A program made the position numbers and the translations under genes. Source: Mesostigma viride (Eukaryota > Streptophyta > Mesostigmatophyceae > Mesostigmatales > Mesostigmataceae). From it: a stretch of 64,000 bases of DNA. A model generated the notes under the pieces. The model was not told the DNA's origin, ran no database searches, and worked only from the letters and a program-made list of their open reading frames with translations. The stretch spans positions 3,531,108 to 3,595,107 of the forward strand of contig RPFO01000026.1 of NCBI GenBank assembly GCA_009746045.1, in the 5' to 3' direction. Of this stretch, positions 32,839 through 44,315 are shown one piece after another. Numbering within the stretch: position 1 is the stretch's first letter; every line of letters begins with the position of its first letter.

Positions 32839-33233
32839 CACTCACTCGCTCGCCCGCCGCCCGCCCGCCCGCCCGCCCGCCCGCCCGCCCGCCCCGCCCG
32901 CCCGCCCGCCCGCCGCCCGCCCGCCCCCCCCCCCCCCCCCCCCGCCCACACACACACCCACACCCACCCACCCACACCACCACCCCCACCCACCCACCCA
33001 CCCACCCACCCACCCACCCACCCACCCACCCACCCACCCACCCACCCACCCACCCACCCACCCACCCACCCACCCACCCACCCACCCACCCACCCACCCA
33101 CCCACCCACTCACTCACTCACTCACTCACTCACTCACTCACTCACTCACTCACTCACTCACTCACTCACTCACTCACTCACTCACTCACTCACTCACTTG
33201 CTTACTTGCTTACTTACTTACTTACTTACTTGG
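32786..33233. repeat. compound sandwich microsatellite
   Basis: Ordered blocks: (CTTA)n, a few CTCA/CTCG, (CCCG)n, an 18-base C run (about 32926-32943), (CCCA)n for about 165 bases, (CTCA)n for about 90 bases, then CTTG/CTTA. The outer blocks mirror each other. ORFs reading GGWV are artefacts. Confidence 0.95.
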
Positions 33234-33994
33234 TCATTGATAGATATGAAAAACAGGCCTGCAAAATAGAAAAATACAATACATTACATGACAGACCATG
33301 TTTGTGAACATTACAGCGAATCTCTGGCAGGCGCGTTAGAGTAGGCCCAGCCTGGAACCCTGCATGCCAATCTACACTTAGTGGGTCCGCTTTACTTGGC
33401 CTCCCTCACCCTCCTGTGCCGATAGAAAGTTGACCGCGGCACACCTACTGGACCAAGCGGCTGGCCCAAGCCCGCAACAACGTTGGCATTGCTCGGGGCG
33501 CTGGGATTGGCGGCATTGCCGCCGCTTGGCAAGGCACCCGGAACAATTGGCAAGCCGTGCAGCGTGGACGCAACACCAGGCCACAGCCCTCCAGCACTCC
33601 CTTCAGGACCCAACCTGCCAGCCCCAGGCGCACTGAGGAAAGGTGGGCAGGTAGGCAGAGGAGGCTCCCGCTGGGTCACGCTGCCGTATGCCTCCGCCAC
33701 ACCTTGTGGGATCGCAAAGAGCTCACGCTGGGTCAACGGATAGCTCGGCCCAATGCCAACTTGCTGCTCCTCCCTCACCCTCCTGTGCCGACACCAAGGC
33801 GATTGCAGCTATTGGGAGGACCAATCGGCCCAAGAAAGAGCCGGCTCTACCGAACGCCATGGCCGAGACGTCGCTTGTTTTTCGTTGATCAAGTCACACC
33901 GGCTCTTTTCTCCCATTTCTGGTGAAATGGGTGTTAGTTTATTTTCTCCCATTTCCTGGTATTTTTCTGCGCTGCCAACTGCCAAGCGTCGCTT
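33234..33994. other. weak coding candidate on the minus strand
   Basis: A 128-codon Gly/Pro/Ala-rich frame (33392-33778, minus) ends in STFYRHRRVREAK. A related stretch with GPIGPPNS lies just upstream on the same strand, so the 33.4 and 33.8 kb parts look like two diverged copies of one repeat (both have GGAGGGTGAGGGAGG on the minus strand). No family recognised; probably not a gene. Confidence 0.3.
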
Positions 33995-34560
33995 GCTCCG
34001 CGCATCGTTGTCTCACTCGGGTGAGACAGATATTAGTTCCCAGCGCGCCGTTGTCTCAGCGTAGCGTGTTCAAGTGAGACAACGGGTAGTTCCCAGCTAG
34101 CCGTTGTGTCAAGGTAGTGAGACAACGGGTAGTTCCCAGCGCTTCGTTGTCTTACTCAAGTGAGACAGATATTAGTTCCCAGCGCGTCGTTGTCTCACTC
34201 TAGTGAGACAGATATTAGTTCCCAGCGCGTCGTTGTCTCACTCTAGTGAGACAACGGGTAGTTTCCAGCGCGTCGTTGTTTCACTCAAGTGAGACAGATA
34301 TTAGTTCCCAGCGCGTCGTTGTCTCACTCTAGTGAGACAGATATTAGTTCCCAGCGCTTCGTTGTCTCACTTGAGTGAGACAACGGGTACTTCCTACAGC
34401 GTCGTTGTCTCACCCTAGTGAGACAGATATTAGTTCCCAGCGCGTCGTTGGCTCACTTGAGTGAGACAACGGGTAGTTTCCAGCGCGTCGTTGTCTCACT
34501 CTAGTGAGACAGATATTAGTTCCCAGCGCTTCGTTGTCTCACTCGGGGTAGTTCCCGGCG
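33995..34560 (-). repeat. hairpin satellite H, array 2 (inverted relative to array 1)
   Basis: About thirteen units of roughly 43 bases with the same palindrome (CTCACTCGAGTGAG and variants) and the same two alternating arms as 27656-27965, in reverse complement. Confidence 0.9.
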
Positions 34561-36420
34561 CGCCGATTTCTCACTCCCCTTCCTCCGCCCCCCGGTGCCA
34601 CTTGCTAATTCCCCCAAACTGCCACGTCACAATTCCCGGCTTGCCTAAAGGTACCATGGTCCAACGGGACCGACGTGCATGAAAAATATTGACGCGCACG
34701 GCTATGGCGGTGCACACACCTGACTGGTACGAGAGAATAGCTTGACATAATGGACTCAAATTTTGTAGGCATGATTTTTAAGTCATAAAAACGTTATACC
34801 CCTAGCCATGGAACGTTTGAAGATGCGTAGATGGGTCTCGGGGTGCTGGTAGGCGCAGCAAATCATGTTAGCGGCCAGGCGGTGACAGTGCGAGTGCTGC
34901 ATGTTGCTAGGCGGAAAATTTCGAGATATTTGCGCATGGATAAACGTTTGACGTTGTTCCCAACCAGATTTGCTAGAACTGGCAGCCAGGAAAGGCTCGA
35001 GGCTACGTCCATGAATCGGGCGTTCTGGCTCCCGCAGGAAAGGTAATCTGCTGTTCCGACCTGGTACGTTCTAGCCTCCTAGCGTGTTCCGTTAACCGTA
35101 TATGGTTGTATTATTGTTTCTAACTAATATCAGGGTTATAATCGAGGGCTTGTGATTGTCATTTTGTTGTTTTGCTGCCTCTACGCATCGGCTTGTCATG
35201 GTTGTGGAATACCATCAGGTCAAGCAGATTTTAGACCATGTTTGGTCGCTGTTAGCTGAGGCTGCAACGGAAATAGCGTGATAACGGTTGGTATTGGTTA
35301 GTAATATGGTAAATGTGATTACCCAGTGCTTTTCCTGGCTCAAACATCCCGAGAAAAGTTCTTTTCTGACCAGTTTTAGGCATGGCTTCTTGTTTTGCTG
35401 GCCAACGCCCACCTCCTTATTTTGCATCCATGGCATGTGACAAACATGGAGATGCCCAATACCTGTCTGCATTGAAGCATTACCAACTTGTTCCTTTTGT
35501 TTTCTTTATTGTTGCAAAGAACGTGGAGGTGTTTTGTCATTCATTGGGTGCGTTAGTGATGTAGCTCCTTGCCACCCCTTTGACGCGCGCTTGAGGCCTT
35601 GATTAATGAGCCTTTCACCTATTTTTTAACATGGTCAAGTGTGTCTTATATGCTGGCTTATCTCAGGTTCCACGCTGGGCCAGTGGCTGGCCTCGACGAC
35701 GACGCCCGCCGCCAGCGTGCCATGCAGCCCCTGTCAGCCCGCAGCCCGGCTGGCCGCGTGTGGGCTGAGGCCAATGGCCGCACGACCCGCATGCTGGCAG
35801 CTGGCACCCAGCTGACAGGGCCTCGTAGGAGGCAGTATCTGCGCACCCAGAAGCGCGATCTGTAGTTTGGCATACAGCTAGCCAGGTAGCCTAATTGACA
35901 GTTAGCTACACCCTTGGCTAGTCATGCGCAATATATACCGCGCGCGCTAGTGCCATTTTGGCCCCTTGTGGCATGTTGGCATGTGTTATATGGCATGGTC
36001 TCTTGTTTTATCACCTGGGTATGGTGCATTATGCCCATTTGGGCATCCCTTGTTGTTTCATGCCAATTGGAATAAAGTTTTGTGTTGTTATGCTACCATT
36101 TATACCCCTGCCAGCTGGCACCGTTATAACGGTGCCAGCTGGCTTCGGCCATTTTGTAGCTAGCGTTCACAGTTTTGTGACATTTCATGTATTGAATGCA
36201 TTGATGGCATGTCTATGATTATAATCAACTGCCTTTCAAAGGCCAGGGCCAACTGATTTGTGTAAATGGTCGATAATGCATTATATATGTCTCCAACCCC
36301 ATGTGCACTGTACCCCCCTGAGGGGGGTGCTATTTTTAGCAGGTGTAGGGCATGGATATGTGACCAACCAAATTTCCCAAACATTATTTGATATAAAAGC
36401 ATGCTTGGTTCCAAGGGTGG
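34561..36420. other. unassigned; possible single exon at 35665-35865
   Basis: Mostly no gene. At 35665-35865 a GC-rich island after an acceptor-like TTATCTCAG encodes an Arg/Ala-rich peptide (DDDARRQRAMQPLSARSPAG) ending TAG at 35863-35865. This could be a terminal exon, but no partner exons were found. Confidence 0.3.
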
Positions 36421-36429
36421 GCCAGAAAA

Positions 36430-36640
36430 TGTTATTTGGCTAGTTACTCTCAGGCGCACAAAGATACCCAAACTCAGTCCGTTCTCGTGGTTCGAGTTGA
36501 CACAGTTGAAGGACATGACACCCCAAAAGGGCACTTTTCTGGAAACCATACCTAGGCATGTGATAAAAATCCAGTTATGATGGGGGACCATAAATATGAT
36601 CAAAATTTTTTTTTCCAACCACTTGGGGGGGTACTACCCC
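36430..36640 (-). repeat. dispersed repeat R1, copy 3 (partial, degenerate)
   Basis: Read on the minus strand, GGGGGGTAGTACCCCCCCAAGTGG is followed by TATTTATGGTCCCC, matching the landmark segment of R1 copies 1 and 2 (GTAGTACCCCCAACAAGTGG, then TTTATGGTCCCC). Similarity fades further out. Confidence 0.5.
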
Positions 36641-36645
36641 CCACC

Positions 36646-37349
36646 TGTAACAACCAAATGTTACATCCAAAGTTTTCCTACTGTTGATCTTACTTTGAGT
36701 TCTTTGGGACAATTATTTAGAAAAAGTTATGAGGCTTCGAAGTATGATTAGTATTGGGCCTGCTGAGACTTGTCGAATTATTGTTCTACCCTCATTGGTC
36801 GTGGCCTGATCCACGTGGGGTACTTTGAATGGCCTAGTTCAGCCAGTTATAGATTCTCTTTAAGACTTTTGTACCTGGTGGATTTTGTTCCCGGTCACGG
36901 AGATTCTGTAGTGCTGGCCTTGTGTTGTTTTGTGAATTTAGAGGACAGGATCTTACCTTGAGTGCTTCCTCGCATTTGATTGGTCCTTACGGATTAGGAT
37001 TGAGCTGACTCTGCATGCACGATGACCTTTATCCTGTTTGTGGAGGTCGTGAAGGGAAGCTTACGTGGGAACCAAACCTATGGTGTAATTCAAGGAATTC
37101 CTTGTTTCATCAAGCAATCAGCCCTTGCTCAAAGTCAACTATTACTCTAACAGATAGTTGACTTGGAAACAACTTGTCTGTTGTGTCTAACAAGGGAAGG
37201 GACTCAATCCCTCAACTGTTGGAATTTCCATCTTCATTGCTGCTCTGGACGTGAAGTTATCTGTCAAGACTCTAACCCAGGTATAAAGATCTTTTCACAC
37301 TAATGCTTATACTGAGGCTGTTGCAAACACAACATTTTTAGTCGTTACA
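36646..37349 (+). repeat. orphan 5' LTR (LTR-C)
   Basis: Begins TGTAACAACC and ends GTCGTTACA (TGTAAC/GTTACA terminal inverted repeat), directly followed by a primer-binding-site match. No second copy was found downstream within the window, so the element is truncated or its 3' LTR is diverged beyond recognition. Confidence 0.6.
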
Positions 37350-37363
37350 TTGGTATCGGAGGT
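37350..37363 (+). promoter_or_regulatory. primer-binding site complementary to tRNA-iMet
   Basis: TTGGTATCGGAGG is close to the plant retrotransposon site TGGTATCAGAGC and lies exactly after the LTR end, where minus-strand synthesis would be primed. Confidence 0.6.
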
Positions 37364-38380
37364 TTCTACCTAGGTGTTGGTGGTCTTGATAGTTTTAGTT
37401 CACGTTTAACAATGAAATTCATGCCCGACCCAGAGAGGATACGTAATGCTGTGCGCTCGGACAGTTCCCAGAGTGTGACTCATCCTGATGTGACAGTCTT
37501 GCTCTGAGAACTGCCTGGAGCTCATAAGTTTCTAACGTTTCCCTAGTACGGCATGCGCGACGCATGGAGGGATGAGTAACCCGGAGACACAACCACCGGA
37601 ACTAAGCAGGAGCGTTGAAGCTGCAACCACATCTTTAGCAGATCGGCGACCTACCGGTGATGAAAGGGTTTTTGCATCTACTCCCAGACGTCAACTATTT
37701 GGAGATACCACTTTAAGGTCTGCTTCACGCAGATATTCGCTGTCCGTCGGCCCAAAGTCTCTGCCTAGCTCCAAACATCTTTATATATTAGCATTACGCA
37801 AGTGTTGCTACGTTTCGAGCAGGGCAATGCGGAGTGTTGGTCCCGTAGCTCAGCAGGTCCGGCTACAGAATCCTGCTAGGAGCTGTTTTTTTTTCCTGCA
37901 GGCTCTGTTTTCGGCCAGGCTGACATGGCGCTACGGGTTATCATGGCTGAGCCGACGCACTGTTGCTGCCGACGGCACCTATCACCCGGTTTCCGGGTTG
38001 CGGCTGCACGCACGACCACCACCGCGACCGCCTGACGACGTCGCCGTCTCAGGTTGTTTTTTCCCGGTGCTGCTTTTTTTTGACGACATTGTTACGGTGT
38101 GGCTCAGGTTACACCTCGTGTCTTTTGAGGGTGGCTCCGGATGAGCGGACAGTAGGGATTCATGGCTGCCTTTTTTTTTTACGCAAGGTTCCTTTTGCAC
38201 TCACTTGCAAATCTTTCAGGATCCTTTTCTTCCGTGCATGGGCAGCCTACCATTGCTGTTTAAGGACTGTGGCACGTCCTTAATTCACGCGTCGCCAAAC
38301 ATTTGTTTCAGTTGTGGGGGAAACTCTTCCTTTTCTTGTTGAGCATCATGACAGTGGAGGCGTTCTAGGTTGAGCTTTGG
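37364..38380 (+). pseudogene. possible gag start of the LTR-C element
   Basis: An ATG ORF at 37411 gives about 30 codons. A second at 37572-38144 (190 codons) begins MSNPETQPPELSRSVEAA and has a plausible Ser/Arg-rich gag-like N-terminus for about 60 residues, then loses any coherent character, with poly-Phe stretches from T runs suggesting a frame error. By position it would be gag. No diagnostic motif is present. Confidence 0.35.
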
Positions 38381-41300
38381 TTCCTTCCACGGTATGGTGG
38401 TTTGGTTTTGGTGGGGAGGAGAACAACGGCATCTTTGTTGTTCCCACTATCATCATGGTACTATGGGTAGGGCGAGCTCCCTAGGAGTTGTCCAGATTGG
38501 TGGCAGCTACGTCTGGTTACCCTGAGCAATTTTTTGCGGGGGAGTGGACATCATGGATGTCTGCAATGTAATTTCCAGACGGCATCACACATGCCAGGGC
38601 AGTCTGGGCAGAACAACAGCATTTACGGGGTTTCCACTATCATACTTGGACAGCTGTGTCTAGTTACCCTGAGAAAATTTCTGCGGGGGAGTGGATATCC
38701 CAGGTCTGCAAAAGGGTTGCCAGATGCTATCATGGAGGCATATGGCATGGTAGATGCCACCACATCAGGGGACATCGGGATACCTGCAGTGGGTTGTCCC
38801 CTAGAGGGTATCACACGTGCACCCATGAGTTGCCAGGGGTCTCTTGCATGGGTTGCCCACTTGCCAGACGGTGTCCTTTGACACATGTTCCCAGAGGGGG
38901 TGGACCACTTGCTTGACAACGTCCCTTTACAAGTGGGGTGTGGGTCACTTGCCAGTTGGGGCCCTTACCTGCGCCAGACCATTGACCACGCATTTACTTC
39001 TCCGAGGACATGATGGTTACCACTGCTTGTTGGCAGATGGTCCCTGTTGGGCCTAGGTGGTGCACTAGGACAGCAAGTATGGACACCAGGGCTGCTGTCA
39101 TAGTTCTTATCTGTGAATATATCTGATATAGTTCTCAGATCAGAATTTTTGACACTGGTCAAGGCGCTTTTAGGCCCATTCTCTTGACTTTTGGGCAGTT
39201 GTGCTGGCTGTTGGATCACCTCAGGCCCTTGTCACTCCTTAGGCTTAGGAGTTCTGGCTACCTGGCACTTGGTAGTAGCCATGTTAGAGTCTGCTGTCTT
39301 GACAGGTTGGCAGTCTGTGGTTTGCCTACTCGGCAGTTTTTCTGAGTGCCATAGTGAAGGGTGCTGGCTCCTTCTTGCAGCTGATTGACGTTCAGTCCGG
39401 GAAGTTGACAGCATGTGGTCATTCTTCCAAGCAGCTTCTGGAGCCAGGCTCATTGGTGTCCATTCCAGGCCTCCTTAAAGCAGCTTAGTCACTTCCCCAT
39501 AGCGTTACCGACGCAAGCAGCTAGTCTTGGTTGTCCAGTCAGGCAACAGCTGTGTTGGATACCCACATGTGGGGGTGGTCCAACGCTGATTGGGCGTGGT
39601 GGCAGTAGCCTATTGGGGGTTTGAGGCCAGTGGGGGATTGGTAACTTGTCTCTGGCGGGCATGGTGCATGGAGGCGACGTTGGAGAGTATCCTGCATGGT
39701 GGTGGACTAGTGCTGTTGGTGGTGACTGCAAGCACTCAATGGTGGAGACTTCATCAAGCACTGCATGGTGGCCGCTGGGACTCTGGTGACTTGGGGACGC
39801 CCAAGTGACGCGTATCTGTAATTCTGGTGCCTGCTCCTGACGCTGTGTTGAGTCCTGCCTGCTGGTGGACATCAAGCCAGCCGTGTGCAGATGAGTAACC
39901 TCCTACCCTTGCTTTGCCCTGCTATGGACTTATCCTTGCTTGCATGGTGCCAGGATGGCTTGTTGTCTTGATAGTACACCATCCGCCCTTGAGCTGATTG
40001 CTTGCACAGCATGATGGTTGTATGAATAGGACTGCTTGCACGGGGGGTCTGGCATCATGTTTGCATGGGTAGGATGTCCTTGTGGGTTGGATGATGGGCG
40101 GGATCAACAGAGCTACAACTGTGGGGCCGGCTGGAATCTTTGGCATGACAGTGATGACAATGGTGCCCACTCCGTTGACTCTTAATTGAGGAATTGGACT
40201 ACTTGGTGCTGGGGGGGGGGCTCACATGAGCTTAGAGGTGTGGGTTTGTTGAGGGACCCATTCAGCCCTCTATCACCCTTACAACCTGCCTCATGTGCAT
40301 CAGTATCCGTGGTACACTGACATTAATACCATTTGGCAGTCTACGTGGTCCACGGACATGGATACTACTTTCCATGCTTTGACTAGGGGGACATTGTTCA
40401 GTCTACTTGCTAGGGCCCTGCCAAGCTGAGGGTGTATCTGTTTGATGACTGATGGCCTCATCCAGCATATACCCTTACGCTGCCCTACTTGTGCAACCTT
40501 GTCTTGGGCTCCTTCGATCCTAATGCCCACATTACCTTGCATGGTAGTGCAACCTGGATGGTTGCGGGGAGTGATGTTGTTGCTGGGGGCCCTGCCAAGC
40601 TTGAGCACATCAGCTGGCTGATTGGTGATTGCTTTCAGTCTGCTCTCAAGCTGCCCGGTATGCAACTCCGTCTTGGACACTTTGCTGTAGTGCCTGTTGC
40701 GTCCAAGCCTAATTAATTAGGTTCCTTTAGTGGACAGTCGGCGCAACAATTTGAAATAGGCGAAGTCTTAGTGTTCGACTATTTAGGACTATTTGTAGAG
40801 CCGGTTCATACGGCGTTGTACTTGCTATTCAGTGGTTTTGTAGTACTTTCGGTACTTTGGTTTATCTGTAGGTGCGCAGCATGTCAATGTGCGTGGACCT
40901 AGTATAAGTCGTTTTGGGTCGTACGGTCAATTCGTGTGAACCGTAGCGCCCTAGAGATCTCGGTTGACCATGCGTCCAAGCAGTGCTGCTTGGCACTGCT
41001 TGGCAACGCCGTGAGACGCCAAGGTTAATAGTGTGTGGGAACGTTCACCATTGTTACCCCCGGAATGAATGAAATGAATTGAGTTAATCTCTTTCTTTCC
41101 GGCTGGGTCACGCCCGCGGGTTTAGGAAATGCATGGTCCTGAATTCCTGTCGTAAATGCTACATGTACCTCGGGAGGCATTAGCCACGCTTCCCTATAGA
41201 GGTTGTCTCACCGCAGGCTATAACCGGCCAGGGTCAACTGCGCCAGGTTAATTATGTTAGATTAGTTATCGTCCATACTAGTCATGGTGTGGATTGCGTA

Positions 41301-41954
41301 GATTAATATAGCGACCACTGTTCATAATGGTCTATTATGAATCAGGTGTAGATCTTTCGCAGCCGGCAGTCAGCCGGGATGTAAAACTGGACTCGGAGGA
41401 ATCCACCTGAGTCGCAGAGGTAAATAAGCGCTGTTTATAAGTTTCTAAAACAATCGTAATGTCACATCGCAGACTTGCCACCTTGCGATTGTGCGTATGT
41501 CGTGACCTACACTCTAGAGGTCATGACCCAGATTCCTGTCAGGAACGGATTTTTTTTCACAAATTTAATTTTTTCTTGAGGCGGTAGGTCGATTTTCAAT
41601 TGCCCTTGCCGAAGAGGGGTTATGGGTTCGGTAGTTATTGAGTAAGTCCGGCAATCGGCATCGAGAACCTATAGCGGGTCCATAATCCCCCTATAGTCGA
41701 CTTTTTAGTGGGGCGGGGTGCTGGCGAGCGTCCGAGGGAATATCCTCATCATCGGCGACCTCTTTTACTTCGGCAGCGTCCATGGGCACGACACCCGGCA
41801 GTCAGCTGGGGGAGTCGAAGACACAGGTATGCCCGGAGCAGGATTGTTCATTATGATAGAACGCTCCTTCGGCCATTGCTGTCGAAATTTTAGTTTTTCC
41901 TAGACTTGAATTTCTATCAGTAGTATATATATGCAGCCCTACCCAGTAGTGTTT
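38381..41954. other. unassigned, low-complexity GT-rich with a diverged duplication
   Basis: No gene recognised in about 3.5 kb. Around 38430-38720 a segment of roughly 175 bases (AGAACAACRGCAT, TTCCACTATCAT, TAGTTACCCTGAG, GCGGGGGAGTGG) is present twice in tandem, diverged. The 40.7-41.7 kb stretch has isolated CGG-rich boxes but no LTR or ORF that I can support. Confidence 0.35.
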
Positions 41955-42290
41955 CTTTTAGGGTTGCAGCCCTTCCAGGCTGTAGCCCCCTTTTCTTTTT
42001 GTCATGCTGCAGCCCTTCCAGGCTGTAGCCCATTTTTGTGCTGCAGCCCTTACATGTTGTAGCCCATTGTGGTGCTGCAGCCCTTACAGGCTGTAGCCCC
42101 CTTTGTGTGTGTGTGTGTGCTGCAGCCCTTCCAGGCTGTAGCCCATTTTTGCGTTGCAGCCCTTCCCGGCTGTAGCCCATTTTGGCGTTGCAGCCCTTCC
42201 CGGCTGTAGCCCATTTAGCGTTGCAGTCCTTCCAGGCTGTAGCCCAAGTGTTTCTTTTAGTGGCAGCCCTTATAGGCTGTAGCCCCTAGC
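41955..42290. repeat. CTGCAGCCC tandem repeat with hairpins
   Basis: About nine copies of GCAGCCCTTCCAGGCTGTAGCCC separated by spacers of 5-25 bases; CAGCC...GGCTG in each unit can pair. A (GT)n run interrupts one spacer. Confidence 0.85.
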
Positions 42291-42477
42291 AGCAATAGTG
42301 TACACTGTGGCTTGCTCCTTAATCTACGGAGCACGCTGAACAGGTCATTCGTGGGTACGGGTGGGGGAGGCAGGTCTTGCCACTCTTGTTCAGGCAGAAG
42401 AGTTAAGGGGACGGTCCCGGCGCGAATATTTTTGGCGCCGAAAAATTCGCGGTACCCGTCCGTACCGTGAAAAAGTG
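42291..42477. other. short unassigned spacer before R1 copy 2
   Basis: Contains CGCGGTACCCGTCCGTACCGTG, an imperfect palindrome, just ahead of the R1 start. Confidence 0.35.
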
Positions 42478-44315
42478 GTGCACGGTGCGCGCACCCCTAC
42501 CGGAGCTGGCCATGGCGACGTGCTTTCAGGCAGAGTAGAAAAAGATAGCTCGCGGAATGCAGAGAAACTGAGCGAATCTTAAAGACGATGAGTAAATGAT
42601 ACTACTACGTAGCGGAGTTCGCGTTTTTTGCAGTGTCGATGATTTTATTGATGACCATCGCCACGGGGGTCCAATCTGATGTTTTCGTCGAGAGGAATAA
42701 ATTAGAATGCACGCTGGCGGCGGTGATTGTCAGGTTTTATGGGCTTTACCTAGCGTCAAGGATGCGTTTAAATTGTTATTGGTAAGGCTTTAAAAAATTT
42801 GCTGGGTTTCGGCAAGAATTTTCCGTCATGATCGGTAAGACACTCTCCAGGCTCGCGGGATGCGCGTCTTATTATTCCATGGAAGGTTGTTCTTTCTTGC
42901 GCCGCTGGGCGAAGGACAATTCCGGTTATGGTACGATGGTGTGATCAACGTGACCCTATGAATGTTTCGCTTTCTTTATGGGTTATCAACGCAAGCTTTC
43001 GGCTTTTTTCCGTGCAGTTAGCGCCAGGTATAATGCCATTCCGTGCTGCGCATCGCCAGATTCCTGGCACCTTTCAGTGGTTTTTATGTACGTTGCATGG
43101 CTGGGACGTGTCAAAGCGTGACCGTGGCATATCGTCGAGTTGTCAGGGATTTGCTGAGTGGTTTCTTGGAAGGAGATTGCTAACAGCACTCAGTTTTGTG
43201 TGAATATTGACGCGGCCTTTCTTAGCAGAGGCTTCATTGTGGTTAGAGGCTCACAAGCTTGAGTTTGTTTCTTGGCAAACAATTGCGCTGGAAAGAAAGG
43301 TGGCAGTGGTTTTTCTGAGGGGCATACTGCATGGGTGGAACTGCACGTAGGTAGGGGTTATCGTTGTCTTGTTGGCCTTTCTCCTACTAAAATGGGAGAG
43401 CCCTCATTCATATGCTAGCAAGGCAAGGTAACCATGGTGAGAAGCCTTGGCAATCAGCATGTATGATAATTCTGCTTTCTCTGTGAACTGTCTGTTGTTA
43501 CCCTTGTTGGGCAATCAGTGGATATGGCTTTCTAGGGTGTGTTTGAGCTTGGTTTTGGGATGATGCCCACACCATAAACCTGGAATATGCTTTAGAAGTG
43601 TCGGCTAGGCAATGATGTAGAGCTACCTGCCTCATTGTTGTGCACACACGCAACAGGTTGCCCGTGTCGAGGTAAGGCAAGGGCACATGACGTGCCCAGC
43701 CACCTCCTTGTACATTGTGGTCGAATTGGGCATGGTCAGGAGCCTTTTGGATGGCATAGGAAGTGTTAGTGTGCCTTAATACTCACTAATGCCTTCCTTA
43801 GCGTCTGCACAGGTGGCCAACTGCCAAAATTAATAACTGCTACAGCTTAGCTCAGAATGCCACCAAACTTTGACAGTGCCTTCTATGGTCATGACAGAAT
43901 TTGACTATTACTTTTTAGGCCTAATTGATGTGTTATGAGTGTGTATGGGGACGCCCCGGCCGCCTAAAAAAGCGTATTTTTGGCCCAAAAATTAATAACT
44001 CAAAGGGATGTGCTGATTTTGTTGATCCAATAAGGTAGAAACCATGTCCCATGACATTTTTATATGGGTATCACTTTTTTCATGCAACTGGTTCTCCCAC
44101 TGTTCTGGGCAAGATGTGCCCCGGACAGCGTTTTTTTCTATTTTTAGCTCATAGCCGGTGTATGGCTGGGGGTAGTACCCCCAACAAGTGGTGGTATGCA
44201 TGCCCAAACATCATGTTTATGGTCCCCAAACATCATTCAGTGGTTGTCAGTTGCATTTCTGTAGTTATTAGGGGGCTTCAGTTTTGATACATTTCCATGG
44301 GACCCTCCCCTTAAT
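42478..44315 (+). repeat. dispersed repeat R1, copy 2
   Basis: Co-linear with 11385-13245: same start palindrome GGTGCGCGCACC, same internal order, GTTATGGTACG, TTTCTATTTTTAGCTCATAGC, the GGGGGTAGTACCCCC quasi-palindrome and CAAGTGGTGG, and the same end (CCCCTTAATT). A 71-codon minus-strand ORF at 43992-44207 corresponds to the one in copy 1. Confidence 0.65.

Noticed and set aside
32834-33117. Three overlapping GGWV-repeat ORFs
   Set aside because: Arise from the (CCCA)n and (CCCG)n blocks.
37572-38144. Confident gag gene for the LTR-C element
   Set aside because: Position fits, but there is no zinc knuckle or capsid motif and the second half looks out of frame.
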